Source of the DNA: JADGQN01 sp035315185
GTDB lineage: Bacteria; Desulfobacterota; Syntrophorhabdia; Syntrophorhabdales; WCHB1-27
DNA length: 64,000 nt
Assembly: GCA_035315185.1 (NCBI GenBank)
Contig: DATFYE010000194.1
Span: 25,586 to 89,585 of the forward strand
Direction of reading: 5' to 3'
Shown here: positions 1 through 7,734 of the stretch, in pieces
How the letters are laid out: each line of letters opens with the position of its first letter
Position numbering within the stretch: position 1 is the first letter of the stretch
The notes under the pieces: model-generated
What the model saw: the letters and a program-made list of their open reading frames with translations, nothing else
What the model was told of the DNA's origin: nothing
The model's database searches: none
Program-made: the position numbers and the translations under genes

Positions 1-604
1 CGAGTATTGAGGCAAAACCGGCGAGGCCCGAGCCGATTGCCAGCGAGACGACCGCGGTCATGTCGGAATCGATGCCCAGCATCATTGCAGCACGCTCGTC
101 CTGGGCAATGCCTCTGAGCGCCAGGCCGATCCTGCTGAAATGGGTAAAGAGGTAAAGCCCTATGAATGTCATGATGCCGATAGCGACGATGATGAGCCTC
201 TGGATGTCGATCGACACATCGAAGAGGATAACCGAACCCGGGTAAAACGTGGGAAGGACGAAGGTCATGCCGCGCAAGCCCCCCCAGCGCAATCCTTCGA
301 GTATGGCGAGGCCGACAGCATAGGTCGCTATGATCTCAGATATCTCCATGCCGCGTATGCGGATCAGGATGAACCGGTAAATCACGGCCCCGATTGCAGA
401 GGTTGCGGTAATCCCTATAACGACGGCGAGAGGGTAGGGCAGACCTAAGTTGTTCGTGATCACAAACACGAGATAGCCGCAGGTCACATAGAGCGCGCCG
501 TGGGCGAAATTCGGCAGCCTGCTGATGCTATACACGAGCGTAAAGCCCAGCGCATAGAGCGATAGGATGACACTATTGATAATGCCGTAAAGAACGACTT
601 CCAC
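1..604 (-). CDS. livH: Branched-chain amino acid ABC transporter permease, LivH type (3' end outside window)
   Basis: Reading the minus strand from a GTG at 604 gives about 201 residues beginning MEVVLYGIINSVILSLYALG, an open frame that runs off the window. Hydrophobic segments alternate with short loops, and the stretch LPNFAHGALY followed by GLALRGIAQDERAAMMLGID matches the LivH-type inner-membrane permease family (Leu/Ile/Val or related carboxylate import). An AGGGG lies about 9 nt before the GTG. It follows the livK-like binding protein on the same strand, the usual order of a Liv/urea-type operon, so the two probably act together. The substrate cannot be told from sequence. Confidence 0.88.
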   Translation of the reverse strand, partial: MEVVLYGIINSVILSLYALGFTLVYSISRLPNFAHGALYVTCGYLVFVITNNLGLPYPLAVVIGITATSAIGAVIYRFILIRIRGMEISEIIATYAVGLAILEGLRWGGLRGMTFVLPTFYPGSVILFDVSIDIQRLIIVAIGIMTFIGLYLFTHFSRIGLALRGIAQDERAAMMLGIDSDMTAVVSLAIGSGLAGFASIL

Positions 605-660
605 GCTCGCGAACCCCTAGTCTGCTACAAACGAATTAGTTTACTTTACCCACCACCCAC

Positions 661-683
661 CCCTCCCCCTCAAGGGGGGAGGG
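661..683. repeat. GC-rich palindrome between livK-like and livH genes
   Basis: Arms CCCTCCCCCT and AGGGGGGAGGG are separated by two bases, making a strong hairpin in the 129-bp gap between the binding-protein stop and the livH start. There is no clean T-run on the minus side, so it may be an mRNA-stabilising or attenuating hairpin or a dispersed palindrome rather than a terminator. Confidence 0.5.
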
Positions 684-733
684 TTTGGGAGAGGGTGATC
701 TCATTTTACTTAATACGTCTGTATTGGTCTACC

Positions 734-1996
734 TTACTTAGCCCATGGCGGGTAGAGTATCTTGCCTTCGGCTACCTTCGGCGGGAAGACCTGCACGCGT
801 TTTCCGGCCTGCCACTGGATAATATCGGTGACAGCTCCTTCCTTCGGGTCGAGGGATGGGATGATCTGGTGCGATTTTTTGTCAAACCTCATCCTGCCAT
901 AGACTCCCATGAGATCGATGTCTTCCAGGCCCTTGACCACCGCGTCGCTGTCAACGCTGTTTGCCTTCTCTATCGCAGCCTTGAGCTGATATACCGCCAT
1001 GTAGCTTGATGACGTGCCGTAGCCTTCAGGCTCGAGACCCCATTTCTTCTGGTATGCGGTAGCAAATTTCATGGTCCATGGCGTGATTTTGGACGGCGAA
1101 TTACCACCGTTGACGAGGTCGACGAGCAAGTATTCGGTTGTGCCGCCCGAAGCCTTCCAGAAGCCCGGCTGCTCCGCTGCGTTGACAAAGCCCATCGGCA
1201 GCGCCTTTGATTTCATGTCACTCCACTGTTTCAGGAGGATTGCGCTTTCAGGCATATCCATCCATACAAAAAGTACCTGGGCGTTCTTTTTGCCTGCATC
1301 GACCAGGCCTACGGAGTAATCGGTTGTTCCTGTAGGATAGACCTTCATGTCGCCTACGGTCCAGCCTCGGTCGGTGAGAGTCTTTTTCATTGCCTCGCCG
1401 CCGGCCCGCGCATGCGCAACATCCTGGACCATGATGTACGCCTGGTTGAAGCCCTGCGTCTTTTTGAGATCATCGAACAAAGCGGCGAATTCACCGATCA
1501 TGACACCGACGTGGCTGGTGTTCCGGAAACAGTATTTATATTTTGCGTAATTCTCCTCCACCTTCTTGGTATAAAGAGGCGTGAGATTTCCCGTGGTCAC
1601 AATGCTCACCTTCTTGTACTTGTTGAGGAGGTCCATGGCTGCTAACGCCGCCTCTGACCGGATCGGCCCACCGATGAGGAAATCGGCCTTCTTTTCGAGG
1701 ATCAGCTTTTCGACCCCGAGCAGAGCTTCGCTCACAGGGACCTGAGGTTCAAGGTCTCTCGTATCGATCACCTCGACGGCGAACGGCCTTTTCTTGCCCC
1801 CGACAGCAACGCCGCCTGCTGCGTTTATCTCTTCGACGGCGAGCTTTATGCCCCGTTCAGCATCCCATCCGTAGAGAAACGCAGTTGAAAGCGGTGCGCC
1901 AATGACAATCGGCTTTTCCGCAGCAGCAGCCGGCTGGACAAAGGCACCCAAGAAAACGAGAACCACAAAGAGGCCTAACAGCGATCGCTTCGTCAT
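734..1996 (-). CDS. Periplasmic substrate-binding protein of a branched-chain amino acid-type ABC transporter
   Basis: The 420-residue product starts with a classic signal peptide (MTKRSLLGLF then a hydrophobic core, cleavage near AAAA-E27). It continues with the type-I periplasmic fold of the LivK/Peripla_BP_6 family, seen in KPIVIGAPLSTAFLYGWDAE, EEINAAGGV and the C-terminal YQLKAAIEKANSVD. A strong GGGGGA lies just before the ATG. It would capture a small amino or organic acid in the periplasm and pass it to the permease encoded downstream at 1-604. Many paralogues in anaerobes bind aromatic or aliphatic acids, so the ligand is open. The TonB receptor upstream is on the same strand but about 100 bp away and may be a separate unit. 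Confidence 0.9.
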   Translation of the reverse strand: MTKRSLLGLFVVLVFLGAFVQPAAAAEKPIVIGAPLSTAFLYGWDAERGIKLAVEEINAAGGVAVGGKKRPFAVEVIDTRDLEPQVPVSEALLGVEKLILEKKADFLIGGPIRSEAALAAMDLLNKYKKVSIVTTGNLTPLYTKKVEENYAKYKYCFRNTSHVGVMIGEFAALFDDLKKTQGFNQAYIMVQDVAHARAGGEAMKKTLTDRGWTVGDMKVYPTGTTDYSVGLVDAGKKNAQVLFVWMDMPESAILLKQWSDMKSKALPMGFVNAAEQPGFWKASGGTTEYLLVDLVNGGNSPSKITPWTMKFATAYQKKWGLEPEGYGTSSSYMAVYQLKAAIEKANSVDSDAVVKGLEDIDLMGVYGRMRFDKKSHQIIPSLDPKEGAVTDIIQWQAGKRVQVFPPKVAEGKILYPPWAK

Positions 1997-2099
1997 AACT
2001 TCCCCCTTTCCCTTTTCTTCACATTTTGGAATCTCCGGGCGAGGAAGTCAAGGGAATTTTTGCGGTTCGCCCTCGTGCGGCGCACCTACCGCGTGCCTT

Positions 2100-4133
2100 T
2101 CACCCGCCGAGGGTATACTCCAGCCGGAAGAAAAACACGCGTTCCGGCATGGGGTAGACACCGATGTCGTTTCTAAAAAGGCTCAGGGCGCCGACATCGC
2201 TGTACTTCTTGTCCGTGATATTCTTGATGGTGAAGAGGCCCGCGAGCTTATTGTACCGGTAGCCAATCGTGGCGTCGAACGTGGTGTAGCCGGGCAACTG
2301 CTCGTGCGAGTTTGTCTGGTCGCTTATGGCATACCGGTCTCCCGTATAGACAGAGACAAGGTTGGCGGTCCAGTTGCCGTATGCATAAGACAGCTTCGCA
2401 GCAGCCTTGTTGTGCGGCACGAGTGGTATGCGATTGCCGTCGAAGACCCCCCCGTCAAAGGTTGCTTCCGTGTAGGAATAGGTCAGGTCAAGGTTGAGGC
2501 CTTTGACGAGGTTGATGTAGAGCCCCGCCTCGAGGCCCTGCCGCTTGGTCTTATCATAGTTCTGGTTGGTAAAGGTAAGGGGATCGAAATAGATCTCGTC
2601 TCTGGTTCTATTGCTATAGAAGGTCACTGTACCGCCGATTCTGTGCCATGGGTTCCAACGGAATCCCACGTCTAATTCCTTGCTGGTCTGGGGCACGAGG
2701 TTCTGGTTCACCAGCGTGGGGATGCAGACACCGGGCGCGACGCAGAATCCCTGGCTGACAAACTCGTCTGTTGCAGGGAAGCGAAAACCCGTTGCATACG
2801 TGGCAAAAACGTTGGCCTTCTCAAAGAGCGAGTAGTTCGCTGAAAAACGGTACGCCTCCTTGTCGTAATGCGTGTCCCCGGACTGGCTCACCGGGGGATT
2901 GATGGCATCGACGAACGTAATGTCGTACGTCGATTTCTGTCTGCGGTAGCCCGCCTCGACGAAAAAGTCCTTCGATAGAAAAAGCTTCTCATTGGCGTAG
3001 TACGCGAAGTCGTCCTTCTCGATGCTTGCATTTGTCAGGGACGGGCCGGTAAACACACCCGAAGCATTGACGGTCGTCGGATACCTGTACATATCGGTAC
3101 CGATCACGAAGGAGCTCTTCAGACCGAAGATCGGTGTGGATACAACTGTCTTAGGAGTAAACGCGTACGTTTGGAGCTGGCTCATGAGCCCGGTGTAGCT
3201 GCCGAATCCGAAATCGGCATACGAGGCCGTGTGGCGGTCCCTGTAGGAGCCTGCCAGGGAAACGACGACATCTTTCAGGGGTTTTATCTCCCCCTCGAAA
3301 TCAACGAAGTTGTCTTCCGTGTTGGCCGTGTCGAACGGGTGGGTGGTATCCTTGCGATTGACGATACCGCTGCGCAGGTCACCCACGAAGAGGGCGCCCG
3401 GCTGGTCATAGGTGTCCGTGTGAGTCCCGGTCCTCAGGCGCAGGGTCAGGAAATCCGTAGCATCGTAGCTGAAATTGCCGATCGCGTCTTTTGCATGATA
3501 TCCATTGTTGTGCCGGTATCCTGATGTGTCCTGGTCCGAAGCATAAGCATAGTAAGAAAATTTTCCCTGTTTACCGGAGGCAGACGCCTCGGGCTTGAAA
3601 TAGTTGTAGCTGCCCACGGTGGTCGCTGCGGTCACCTGCGGTGCGCCTGTGCCTTGTTTTGTAATGATATTTATGGCCCCGGCCGCAGCATTGTCTCCGA
3701 AGAGCACGCTCGCAGGGCCTCGGTAGACCTCAATCCTCTCGATTGCTCCCAGGGCTATCTGGGCAAGGTCAGCCCCGGTGAGGTCGATATTGTTGACGCG
3801 CCTTCCATCCACGAGGACCAGGACATTCTGCGGTGCTGCCTCGCCGTAACCCCTGATGTCAATGAAGGACTGCTTCGGGTTGCCAAACAGGTTCTCCGGA
3901 AAGACGCCGGGTTCACGTTGAAGAACATCGGTCAGTGTCTGGGCCCCTGTATCCTTGATATCGTCGGCAGTGATGACGGTGACGTTTGCCGGCGCTTGTC
4001 CCAAAGGCGACTTCGTCCGCTCGGCGGTCACGACGATCTCATCGAGGCGGTACGGTGTCTGCTGAGCAAAGGCAGCGAGCGGCACGGAGCAGCATAAGAT
4101 ACATGTTATTATCACCATAATGTTCGAGCGCAT
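2100..4133 (-). CDS. btuB: TonB-dependent outer-membrane receptor, probable corrinoid transporter
   Basis: The 677-residue protein has a signal peptide (cleavage after ...PLAAFA, about residue 23) and a TonB box DEIVVTAER at about 31-39. A plug domain follows at about 45-155 (NVTVITADDI, YRGPASVLFGDNAAAGAINI), then a 22-strand-type barrel ending in the aromatic strand FFRLEYTL plus two glycines. GGAGGG sits 7 nt before the ATG. The family brings metal chelates or corrinoids across the outer membrane with energy from TonB. A cobalamin riboswitch lies upstream at 4395-4550 on the same strand, so vitamin B12 or a related corrinoid is the likely cargo and the gene is probably repressed by it. No btuCDF genes are in view. 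The family call is firm; the substrate is inferred from the riboswitch. Confidence 0.88.
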   Translation of the reverse strand: MRSNIMVIITCILCCSVPLAAFAQQTPYRLDEIVVTAERTKSPLGQAPANVTVITADDIKDTGAQTLTDVLQREPGVFPENLFGNPKQSFIDIRGYGEAAPQNVLVLVDGRRVNNIDLTGADLAQIALGAIERIEVYRGPASVLFGDNAAAGAINIITKQGTGAPQVTAATTVGSYNYFKPEASASGKQGKFSYYAYASDQDTSGYRHNNGYHAKDAIGNFSYDATDFLTLRLRTGTHTDTYDQPGALFVGDLRSGIVNRKDTTHPFDTANTEDNFVDFEGEIKPLKDVVVSLAGSYRDRHTASYADFGFGSYTGLMSQLQTYAFTPKTVVSTPIFGLKSSFVIGTDMYRYPTTVNASGVFTGPSLTNASIEKDDFAYYANEKLFLSKDFFVEAGYRRQKSTYDITFVDAINPPVSQSGDTHYDKEAYRFSANYSLFEKANVFATYATGFRFPATDEFVSQGFCVAPGVCIPTLVNQNLVPQTSKELDVGFRWNPWHRIGGTVTFYSNRTRDEIYFDPLTFTNQNYDKTKRQGLEAGLYINLVKGLNLDLTYSYTEATFDGGVFDGNRIPLVPHNKAAAKLSYAYGNWTANLVSVYTGDRYAISDQTNSHEQLPGYTTFDATIGYRYNKLAGLFTIKNITDKKYSDVGALSLFRNDIGVYPMPERVFFFRLEYTLGG

Positions 4134-4145
4134 GATTTATCCCTC

Positions 4146-4250
4146 CGGTTTGGTCCATCTTGTCTATCTGGTCTTTCGCTTCCATCTTCCTAGCGAAGCG
4201 GTCGTCCTAGTCACGCTCTGCGTGACGGTCTTCCGTCGTCCGAGCCCGAA
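4146..4250. repeat. Left arm of a long inverted repeat flanking the cobalamin riboswitch
   Basis: This arm contains 9-nt units of the GTCTATCTG type followed by a palindrome GTCACGCTCTGCGTGAC. Its reverse complement recurs at about 4690-4795, with roughly nine of ten bases matching over about 85 bp by eye. A second, diverged unit (GTCCTAGTCA... GACGGTCGTCCGTCGG) follows at about 4255-4320. The repeat fills most of the untranslated leader between the riboswitch and the receptor start, and its palindromes would fold in the leader RNA. Confidence 0.7.
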
Positions 4251-4332
4251 GGGCGATCGTCCTAGTCATCGGTTACCCGCGTGCGGGTGACGTGACGGTC
4301 GTCCGTCGGTTGACAGGTGGCTACTGGGTTGG

Positions 4333-4380
4333 TTATGAAGAATTCTGATTCACGGCGCACCTCCTTATGCCTCGTAAGGA
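4333..4380 (-). promoter_or_regulatory. Shine-Dalgarno-sequestering hairpin and six-codon ORF behind the cobalamin riboswitch
   Basis: On the minus strand a perfect stem TCCTTA/TAAGGA encloses a 7-nt loop and buries the start of an unusually strong ribosome site AAGGAGG. Six bases later comes a GTG that opens only six codons (4353 down to a TAA at 4333). The receptor ORF starts 200 nt further on with its own GGAGGG. The hairpin lies just 3' of the riboswitch, so it is the likely expression platform. The tiny ORF could be a leader peptide or a relic of a gene start displaced by the repeat. Confidence 0.45.
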
Positions 4381-4394
4381 TGCATGCTGTGGAG

Positions 4395-4550
4395 CTGACT
4401 CCAAGGTTTCCTGGCTGAGGTCTCCGGACGCCCGTGCCTTCCCGCCCGATCTACCTTGAGCAGTGGCTGGATTTCTCCTTACGAGCGCCTCGACCCATCA
4501 CAGTTGCGGGACAGCGGAAGATTCTCACTTCGCTTCCCTTGCAGAGTCAG
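4395..4550 (-). ncRNA. Cobalamin (adenosylcobalamin-type) riboswitch
   Basis: Reading the minus strand, P1 is closed by a perfect CTGACTC/GAGTCAG pairing (4544-4550 with 4395-4401). Between the ends are the family's conserved blocks in order: GAAGTGAGAATCTTCCGCTG, TCCCGCAACTGTGA, AGCCACTG, CGGGAAGGC, then CCGGAGACCTCAGCCAGGAA. These correspond to the core and the B12-box region of the Rfam cobalamin class. It lies 260 nt upstream of the TonB receptor on the same strand and should reduce its expression when corrinoid is plentiful. The fold was drawn by eye, not computed. Confidence 0.9.
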
Positions 4551-4567
4551 GCACGCTGAACTGGTTG

Positions 4568-4596
4568 TATGTATCACGGGCCACGATAAAGTGCAA
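4568..4596 (-). promoter_or_regulatory. Sigma-70-type promoter of the cobalamin riboswitch
   Basis: On the minus strand TTGCAC (4591-4596) and TACATA (4568-4573) are separated by 17 bp. Predicted transcription would begin near 4561, about ten bases before the P1 stem of the riboswitch, which is the geometry expected for a riboswitch leader. Confidence 0.55.
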
Positions 4597-4689
4597 GAGT
4601 TTTTTGGGAAGTTTTTTGGGAATTTTCATCATCTACAATCTTTCGTAAATCGTTTCATTCCGTGGTACGATACTGGCAGGGGAACCAGA

Positions 4690-4795
4690 GAGGGCCGAGG
4701 GAAGACGGTCACGCAGAGCGTGACTAGGAAGAGCGTTTTGCTAGGGAGATGGAAGAGAAAGACTAGATAGACAAGATAGACTGAATAAACCAGAG
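4690..4795. repeat. Right arm of the long inverted repeat
   Basis: This is the reverse complement of the 4146-4250 arm. It carries the same 17-nt palindrome (GTCACGCAGAGCGTGAC on this strand) and a run of 9-nt units of the AGATAGACA type up to about 4795, ending shortly before the DUF3842 gene. The two arms are about 440 bp apart and enclose the riboswitch, its promoter and leader. Confidence 0.7.
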
Positions 4796-4824
4796 AAACT
4801 AGAAACGGGTTCATCGGAGACTCC

Positions 4825-5247
4825 ATGGTGATCTGTGTCGTTGACGGTCAGGGTGGGAAGATAGGCAGCGTGATCATTGGGAAGCTGAAAGAACGTCTCA
4901 AGGAGCACGTGGAGATCATAGCGCTCGGCACCAACTCTCTGGCCACGCAGAACATGATGAAGGCCCGGGCAAACAAGGGGGCTTCGGGGGAAAATGCGAT
5001 AGTAACGACTCTGAGAAAAGCGGACATTGTTATTGGCACGATCAACATTCTCATGGCCAACTCGATGCTCGGCGAGTTCACGCCGAGGATGGCGCAAGCT
5101 GTGGCGGAATCGGAAGCAGTCAAATATATCCTGCCGGTGACGCAAAGCAACCTGGTTGTAATAGGGATGCAGGCACTCTCCATTCCGCAAATGATTGAGG
5201 TGCTCATTGAGGAAGTGGTAAAGGGGATCGAACGATGTGCGAGGTAA
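4825..5247 (+). CDS. DUF3842 family protein
   Basis: The 140-residue soluble protein starts MVICVVDGQGGKIGSVIIGK. A glycine-rich N-terminal turn is followed by alternating alpha/beta elements (VEIIALGTNSLATQNMM, ADIVIGTINILMANSMLGEF) that look Rossmann-like. It resembles the DUF3842 family of anaerobic bacteria, which has no known function. GGAG precedes the ATG by about 5 nt. Its 3' end overlaps the next gene, a CooT-like protein, by 13 nt, so they are almost certainly co-translated. The link to a small nickel-binding protein hints at a role in metal or cofactor handling, but that is inference. Confidence 0.8.
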   Translation: MVICVVDGQGGKIGSVIIGKLKERLKEHVEIIALGTNSLATQNMMKARANKGASGENAIVTTLRKADIVIGTINILMANSMLGEFTPRMAQAVAESEAVKYILPVTQSNLVVIGMQALSIPQMIEVLIEEVVKGIERCAR

Positions 5248-5426
5248 AGGTATTCACAAAGAAAGATGGGGAGGAGGTTCTGCTCCTTAAGGATGTTTAC
5301 CTGATCGAGCAGGAGGAGGAAGGGCTCCGCTTTGAAACGATCTTCGGAGAGCAGAAGGTCTACGAAGCGGAGATTGAATCAGTCTCCCTGACGGATAACA
5401 AAGTGGTCATCAGAGACAAGTCGTAA
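5235..5426 (+). CDS. CooT-like small nickel-binding protein
   Basis: The 63-residue protein begins MCEVKVFTKKDGEEVLLLKD and continues as a small all-beta fold. The invariant Cys2 right after the initiator and the motif pattern fit the CooT family (PF10133). CooT of Rhodospirillum rubrum is a Ni(II)-binding dimer that uses this cysteine and helps mature CO dehydrogenase. The start is fixed by the Cys2 and by translational overlap with the DUF3842 gene. No CODH, cooC or hydrogenase gene is in the window, so the client enzyme here is unknown. Family fairly sure; function inferred. Confidence 0.78.
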   Translation: MCEVKVFTKKDGEEVLLLKDVYLIEQEEEGLRFETIFGEQKVYEAEIESVSLTDNKVVIRDKS

Positions 5427-5432
5427 GAAACA

Positions 5433-5577
5433 GGGTCAAGGGTCACGGGTCACGGAAAGGTACGAGGCGCACATCCCACACCCGGAAGGCTCTTTACAAG
5501 CTGGTCCGTTGGAGGTTTTCATCTGCCTCGGGCCTTTTTTGTTTACCCTTGACCCTTGACCCATGCCCCGTGACCCA
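5433..5577. repeat. Inverted repeat with 7-nt tandem arms at the convergent cooT-like/hemC ends
   Basis: The left arm (5433-5456) is built of heptads GGGTCAA, GGGTCAC, GGGTCAC. The right arm (about 5545-5577) is built of CCCTTGA, CCCTTGA, CCCATGC, CCCGTGA. The arms are complementary and about 90 bp apart, so both converging transcripts could end in a large hairpin. The right arm also encodes the last residues of HemC. Confidence 0.65.
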
Positions 5578-6472
5578 TCTTTTCCTGCGCTGCTTTTATG
5601 GGCTTCAGGCTCGCCGTTACGAGGGCGTCGACTTCGTCGGCACTTCCTTCGAACCGCTGTTTAACGAGAAGCTCCCCTTCCTCGGTGCCAAACGCGGAGT
5701 GAATAATCAACCTGCCGCTTGAGAGGGAAGCGTTGATACCCAGGGGCACGCTGCAGCCGCCTCCGATCAGGGCCTGGAGCTTTCTTTCCACAGAAACTTC
5801 GAACATGGTTTGCTCATGATTGAGCGGCTGGAGGAGGTCGAGCAGCTCTGGTTCATCACGTGTTTCGATGCCGATAGCGCCTTGTCCGGAAGGAGGCACC
5901 ATCATGTCAAAGGGCAAAATCTCCTTGATATGCGCAGCAAAACCCATGCGTGTGACGCCGGCGCACGCGAGAATAATCGCGTCCAGGTTTTGCCCGCGCA
6001 GCTTGCGCAGCCGGGTGTCCACGTTGCCCCTGAGAGGCAAGACTTCAATTGCCCTGTTGAGATGGAGAATCTGGGCCTTGCGCCTGAGGCTACCCGTGCC
6101 GATCTTTGCCCCGGGCTTTATATCCGCAAACCGCTCGTGCCTGACCGAGATAAAAGCGTCCCGAGGGTTTTCCCTCTCCAGTACAGCTCCGAGTATGAGC
6201 CCTTGAGGAAGCTCCACAGGCATATCCTTCACGCTGTGCACGGCCATGTCCACTGCGCCTGCGAGAAGCGCCTCTTCTATTTCTTTGACAAAGAGGCCCT
6301 TGCCTCCGATCAGGTGGAGTGGCTTATCCCAAATGGTATCGCCTGTGGTCTTGATGATCTTTGCTGAGAACTCGTAGCCAGGATAGCGTTCCGAGAGCCT
6401 GCCGATTACGATCTCTGTCTGCCTGAGGGCGAGCTTACTCCCCCTTGTCCCCAGTATCCATTTCTTTTTCAT
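5543..6472 (-). CDS. hemC: Hydroxymethylbilane synthase (porphobilinogen deaminase)
   Basis: HemC joins four porphobilinogen molecules into hydroxymethylbilane, the linear precursor of uroporphyrinogen III, in the cytoplasm. Seen are the N-terminal GTRGSKLALRQTE, the KDMPVELPQGL loop, GTGSLRRKAQ and the GGGCSVPLG motif, whose cysteine carries the dipyrromethane cofactor. I start it at the ATG at 6472 (MKKKWILGTRGS, about 309 residues), which has AGGAGG just 3 nt upstream; a TTG at 6484 would add four residues. The start lies inside the end of hemA, so the two are translationally coupled. The C-terminal HGAWVKGQG is encoded by a heptad repeat arm and is unlikely to be conserved. Confidence 0.95.
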   Translation of the reverse strand: MKKKWILGTRGSKLALRQTEIVIGRLSERYPGYEFSAKIIKTTGDTIWDKPLHLIGGKGLFVKEIEEALLAGAVDMAVHSVKDMPVELPQGLILGAVLERENPRDAFISVRHERFADIKPGAKIGTGSLRRKAQILHLNRAIEVLPLRGNVDTRLRKLRGQNLDAIILACAGVTRMGFAAHIKEILPFDMMVPPSGQGAIGIETRDEPELLDLLQPLNHEQTMFEVSVERKLQALIGGGCSVPLGINASLSSGRLIIHSAFGTEEGELLVKQRFEGSADEVDALVTASLKPIKAAQEKMGHGAWVKGQG

Positions 6473-7709
6473 CGTCCTCCTCAAACTGGAACAGGTCCTT
6501 CATCACGTCGAGTACGAGCGGGCTGCCGTTTTTCTTGATCATCATGATGTGCGGGTGGGCTATCTTGTTGACGATGGCTTTTGAGAGAAGCTCCAGCTGC
6601 TTCACCGTTTCCTCATCGGATGGTTTCAAGCGCTGCGCTGCTTTTTTTACTTCCTCTGCACGGACTTTTTCCAGCTTATCCAGGATCTGGGTAATCACCG
6701 GGCTCAGTTCAAGCTGTTTCAGCCACAACTCGAATTTGGCCACTTCTTCCTCAACGATGGCATGAGCACGCTCCGACTCCTCGAGGCGGTTGGACAGATG
6801 AGCCTGGGAGAGGCTTTTCAGATCGTCGATATCGTACAAGTACACGTTTTCGACATTGTTTATCTCGGGTTCAATGTCGCGGGGAACCGCAATATCGATG
6901 AAGAAGAGCGGTCTCTGCTTCCGCCTCTTCATAACCGTCAGCACGAGGTCCTTGTCGATGATCGGGGTTTCAGCCCCGGTTGAGGAAAGGACCATATCCA
7001 CTTTGAGGAGCAGCTCGCGAATCTCTTCGAAGGGTAAGGGCGTGCCAATGATCTCTTCGGCGAGCAGCTGCGCTTTCTGGAAGGTCCTGTTGGTGATATA
7101 GACCTCTTGCACACCTTCTTTCTTGAACTGCTTGAGCGCGATCTCGCACATTTCTCCGGCTCCAATCACCAGGATGCTTTTCTGGTTGAATTCACCGAAT
7201 ATCTTTCGCGAGAGTTCCACGGCCATGCTCGAAATGGAGACGGGGTTATAACCGATCTTCGTTTCCGTACGCACCCGCTTTGCGGTCTGAAATGCACGAT
7301 TGAAAACCTTGTCGAAAAGCTGTCCTGTTGCCTTACTCAGCGCTGCTATCTTGTATGCATCCTTGACCTGCCCGAGGATCTGGGGTTCACCGACTACCAT
7401 GGAATCGAGCCCCGATGCCACGAGAAAAAGGTGGCGGTAGGCGTCTTCAAAACTAAGAGTGTAGGCATAGGTGTGCAGCCAGTCCCTGGTAATGCCAAGG
7501 CTCTTCTCGAGCGCTTCGTTAACCGCACGGACCGCGTCCTCAAGGGAGGAACCGCCCACATAGATCTCTGTTCTGTTGCAGGTCGACAGCACCACAGTCT
7601 CCTCGACTCCAGCCTGTTTTAGACCCTGGAGAAGTGCTGGAATCGCATCTTCAGCAATGTGTAACTTTTCCCTCACGTCAAGAGGAGCCGTGCTGTGACT
7701 CACACCCAC
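6435..7709 (-). CDS. hemA: Glutamyl-tRNA reductase
   Basis: This enzyme reduces glutamyl-tRNA(Glu) to glutamate-1-semialdehyde with NADPH, the first step of C5-pathway tetrapyrrole synthesis. The 424-residue product shows the catalytic Cys44 in LSTCNRTEIY, the SGLDSMVVGEPQILGQVK block, the nucleotide loop VIGAGEM and the C-terminal dimerisation helix. The only reasonable start is a GTG giving MGVSHSTAP. Family members usually have about six more residues (first beta strand) before this point. In-frame codons for SCFAV lie upstream without a standard start, so the true start may be non-canonical or the N-terminus slightly shortened. It lies between the cytochrome assembly gene ccsB and hemC in a haem-linked operon. 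Confidence 0.95.
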   Translation of the reverse strand: MGVSHSTAPLDVREKLHIAEDAIPALLQGLKQAGVEETVVLSTCNRTEIYVGGSSLEDAVRAVNEALEKSLGITRDWLHTYAYTLSFEDAYRHLFLVASGLDSMVVGEPQILGQVKDAYKIAALSKATGQLFDKVFNRAFQTAKRVRTETKIGYNPVSISSMAVELSRKIFGEFNQKSILVIGAGEMCEIALKQFKKEGVQEVYITNRTFQKAQLLAEEIIGTPLPFEEIRELLLKVDMVLSSTGAETPIIDKDLVLTVMKRRKQRPLFFIDIAVPRDIEPEINNVENVYLYDIDDLKSLSQAHLSNRLEESERAHAIVEEEVAKFELWLKQLELSPVITQILDKLEKVRAEEVKKAAQRLKPSDEETVKQLELLSKAIVNKIAHPHIMMIKKNGSPLVLDVMKDLFQFEEDDEKEMDTGDKGE

Positions 7710-7734
7710 TACGGCAAAACAGGAAGTGCTGCTA

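Noticed and set aside
1902..2675. 257-codon plus-strand frame opposite the TonB receptor and livK-like genes
   Set aside because: It lies wholly antisense to two well-supported genes, has no ribosome site and no family resemblance.
6435..7709. Suspected 5' truncation of hemA as a pseudogene
   Set aside because: Only about six N-terminal residues are missing and all catalytic motifs are intact; a start-site question is more likely than decay.
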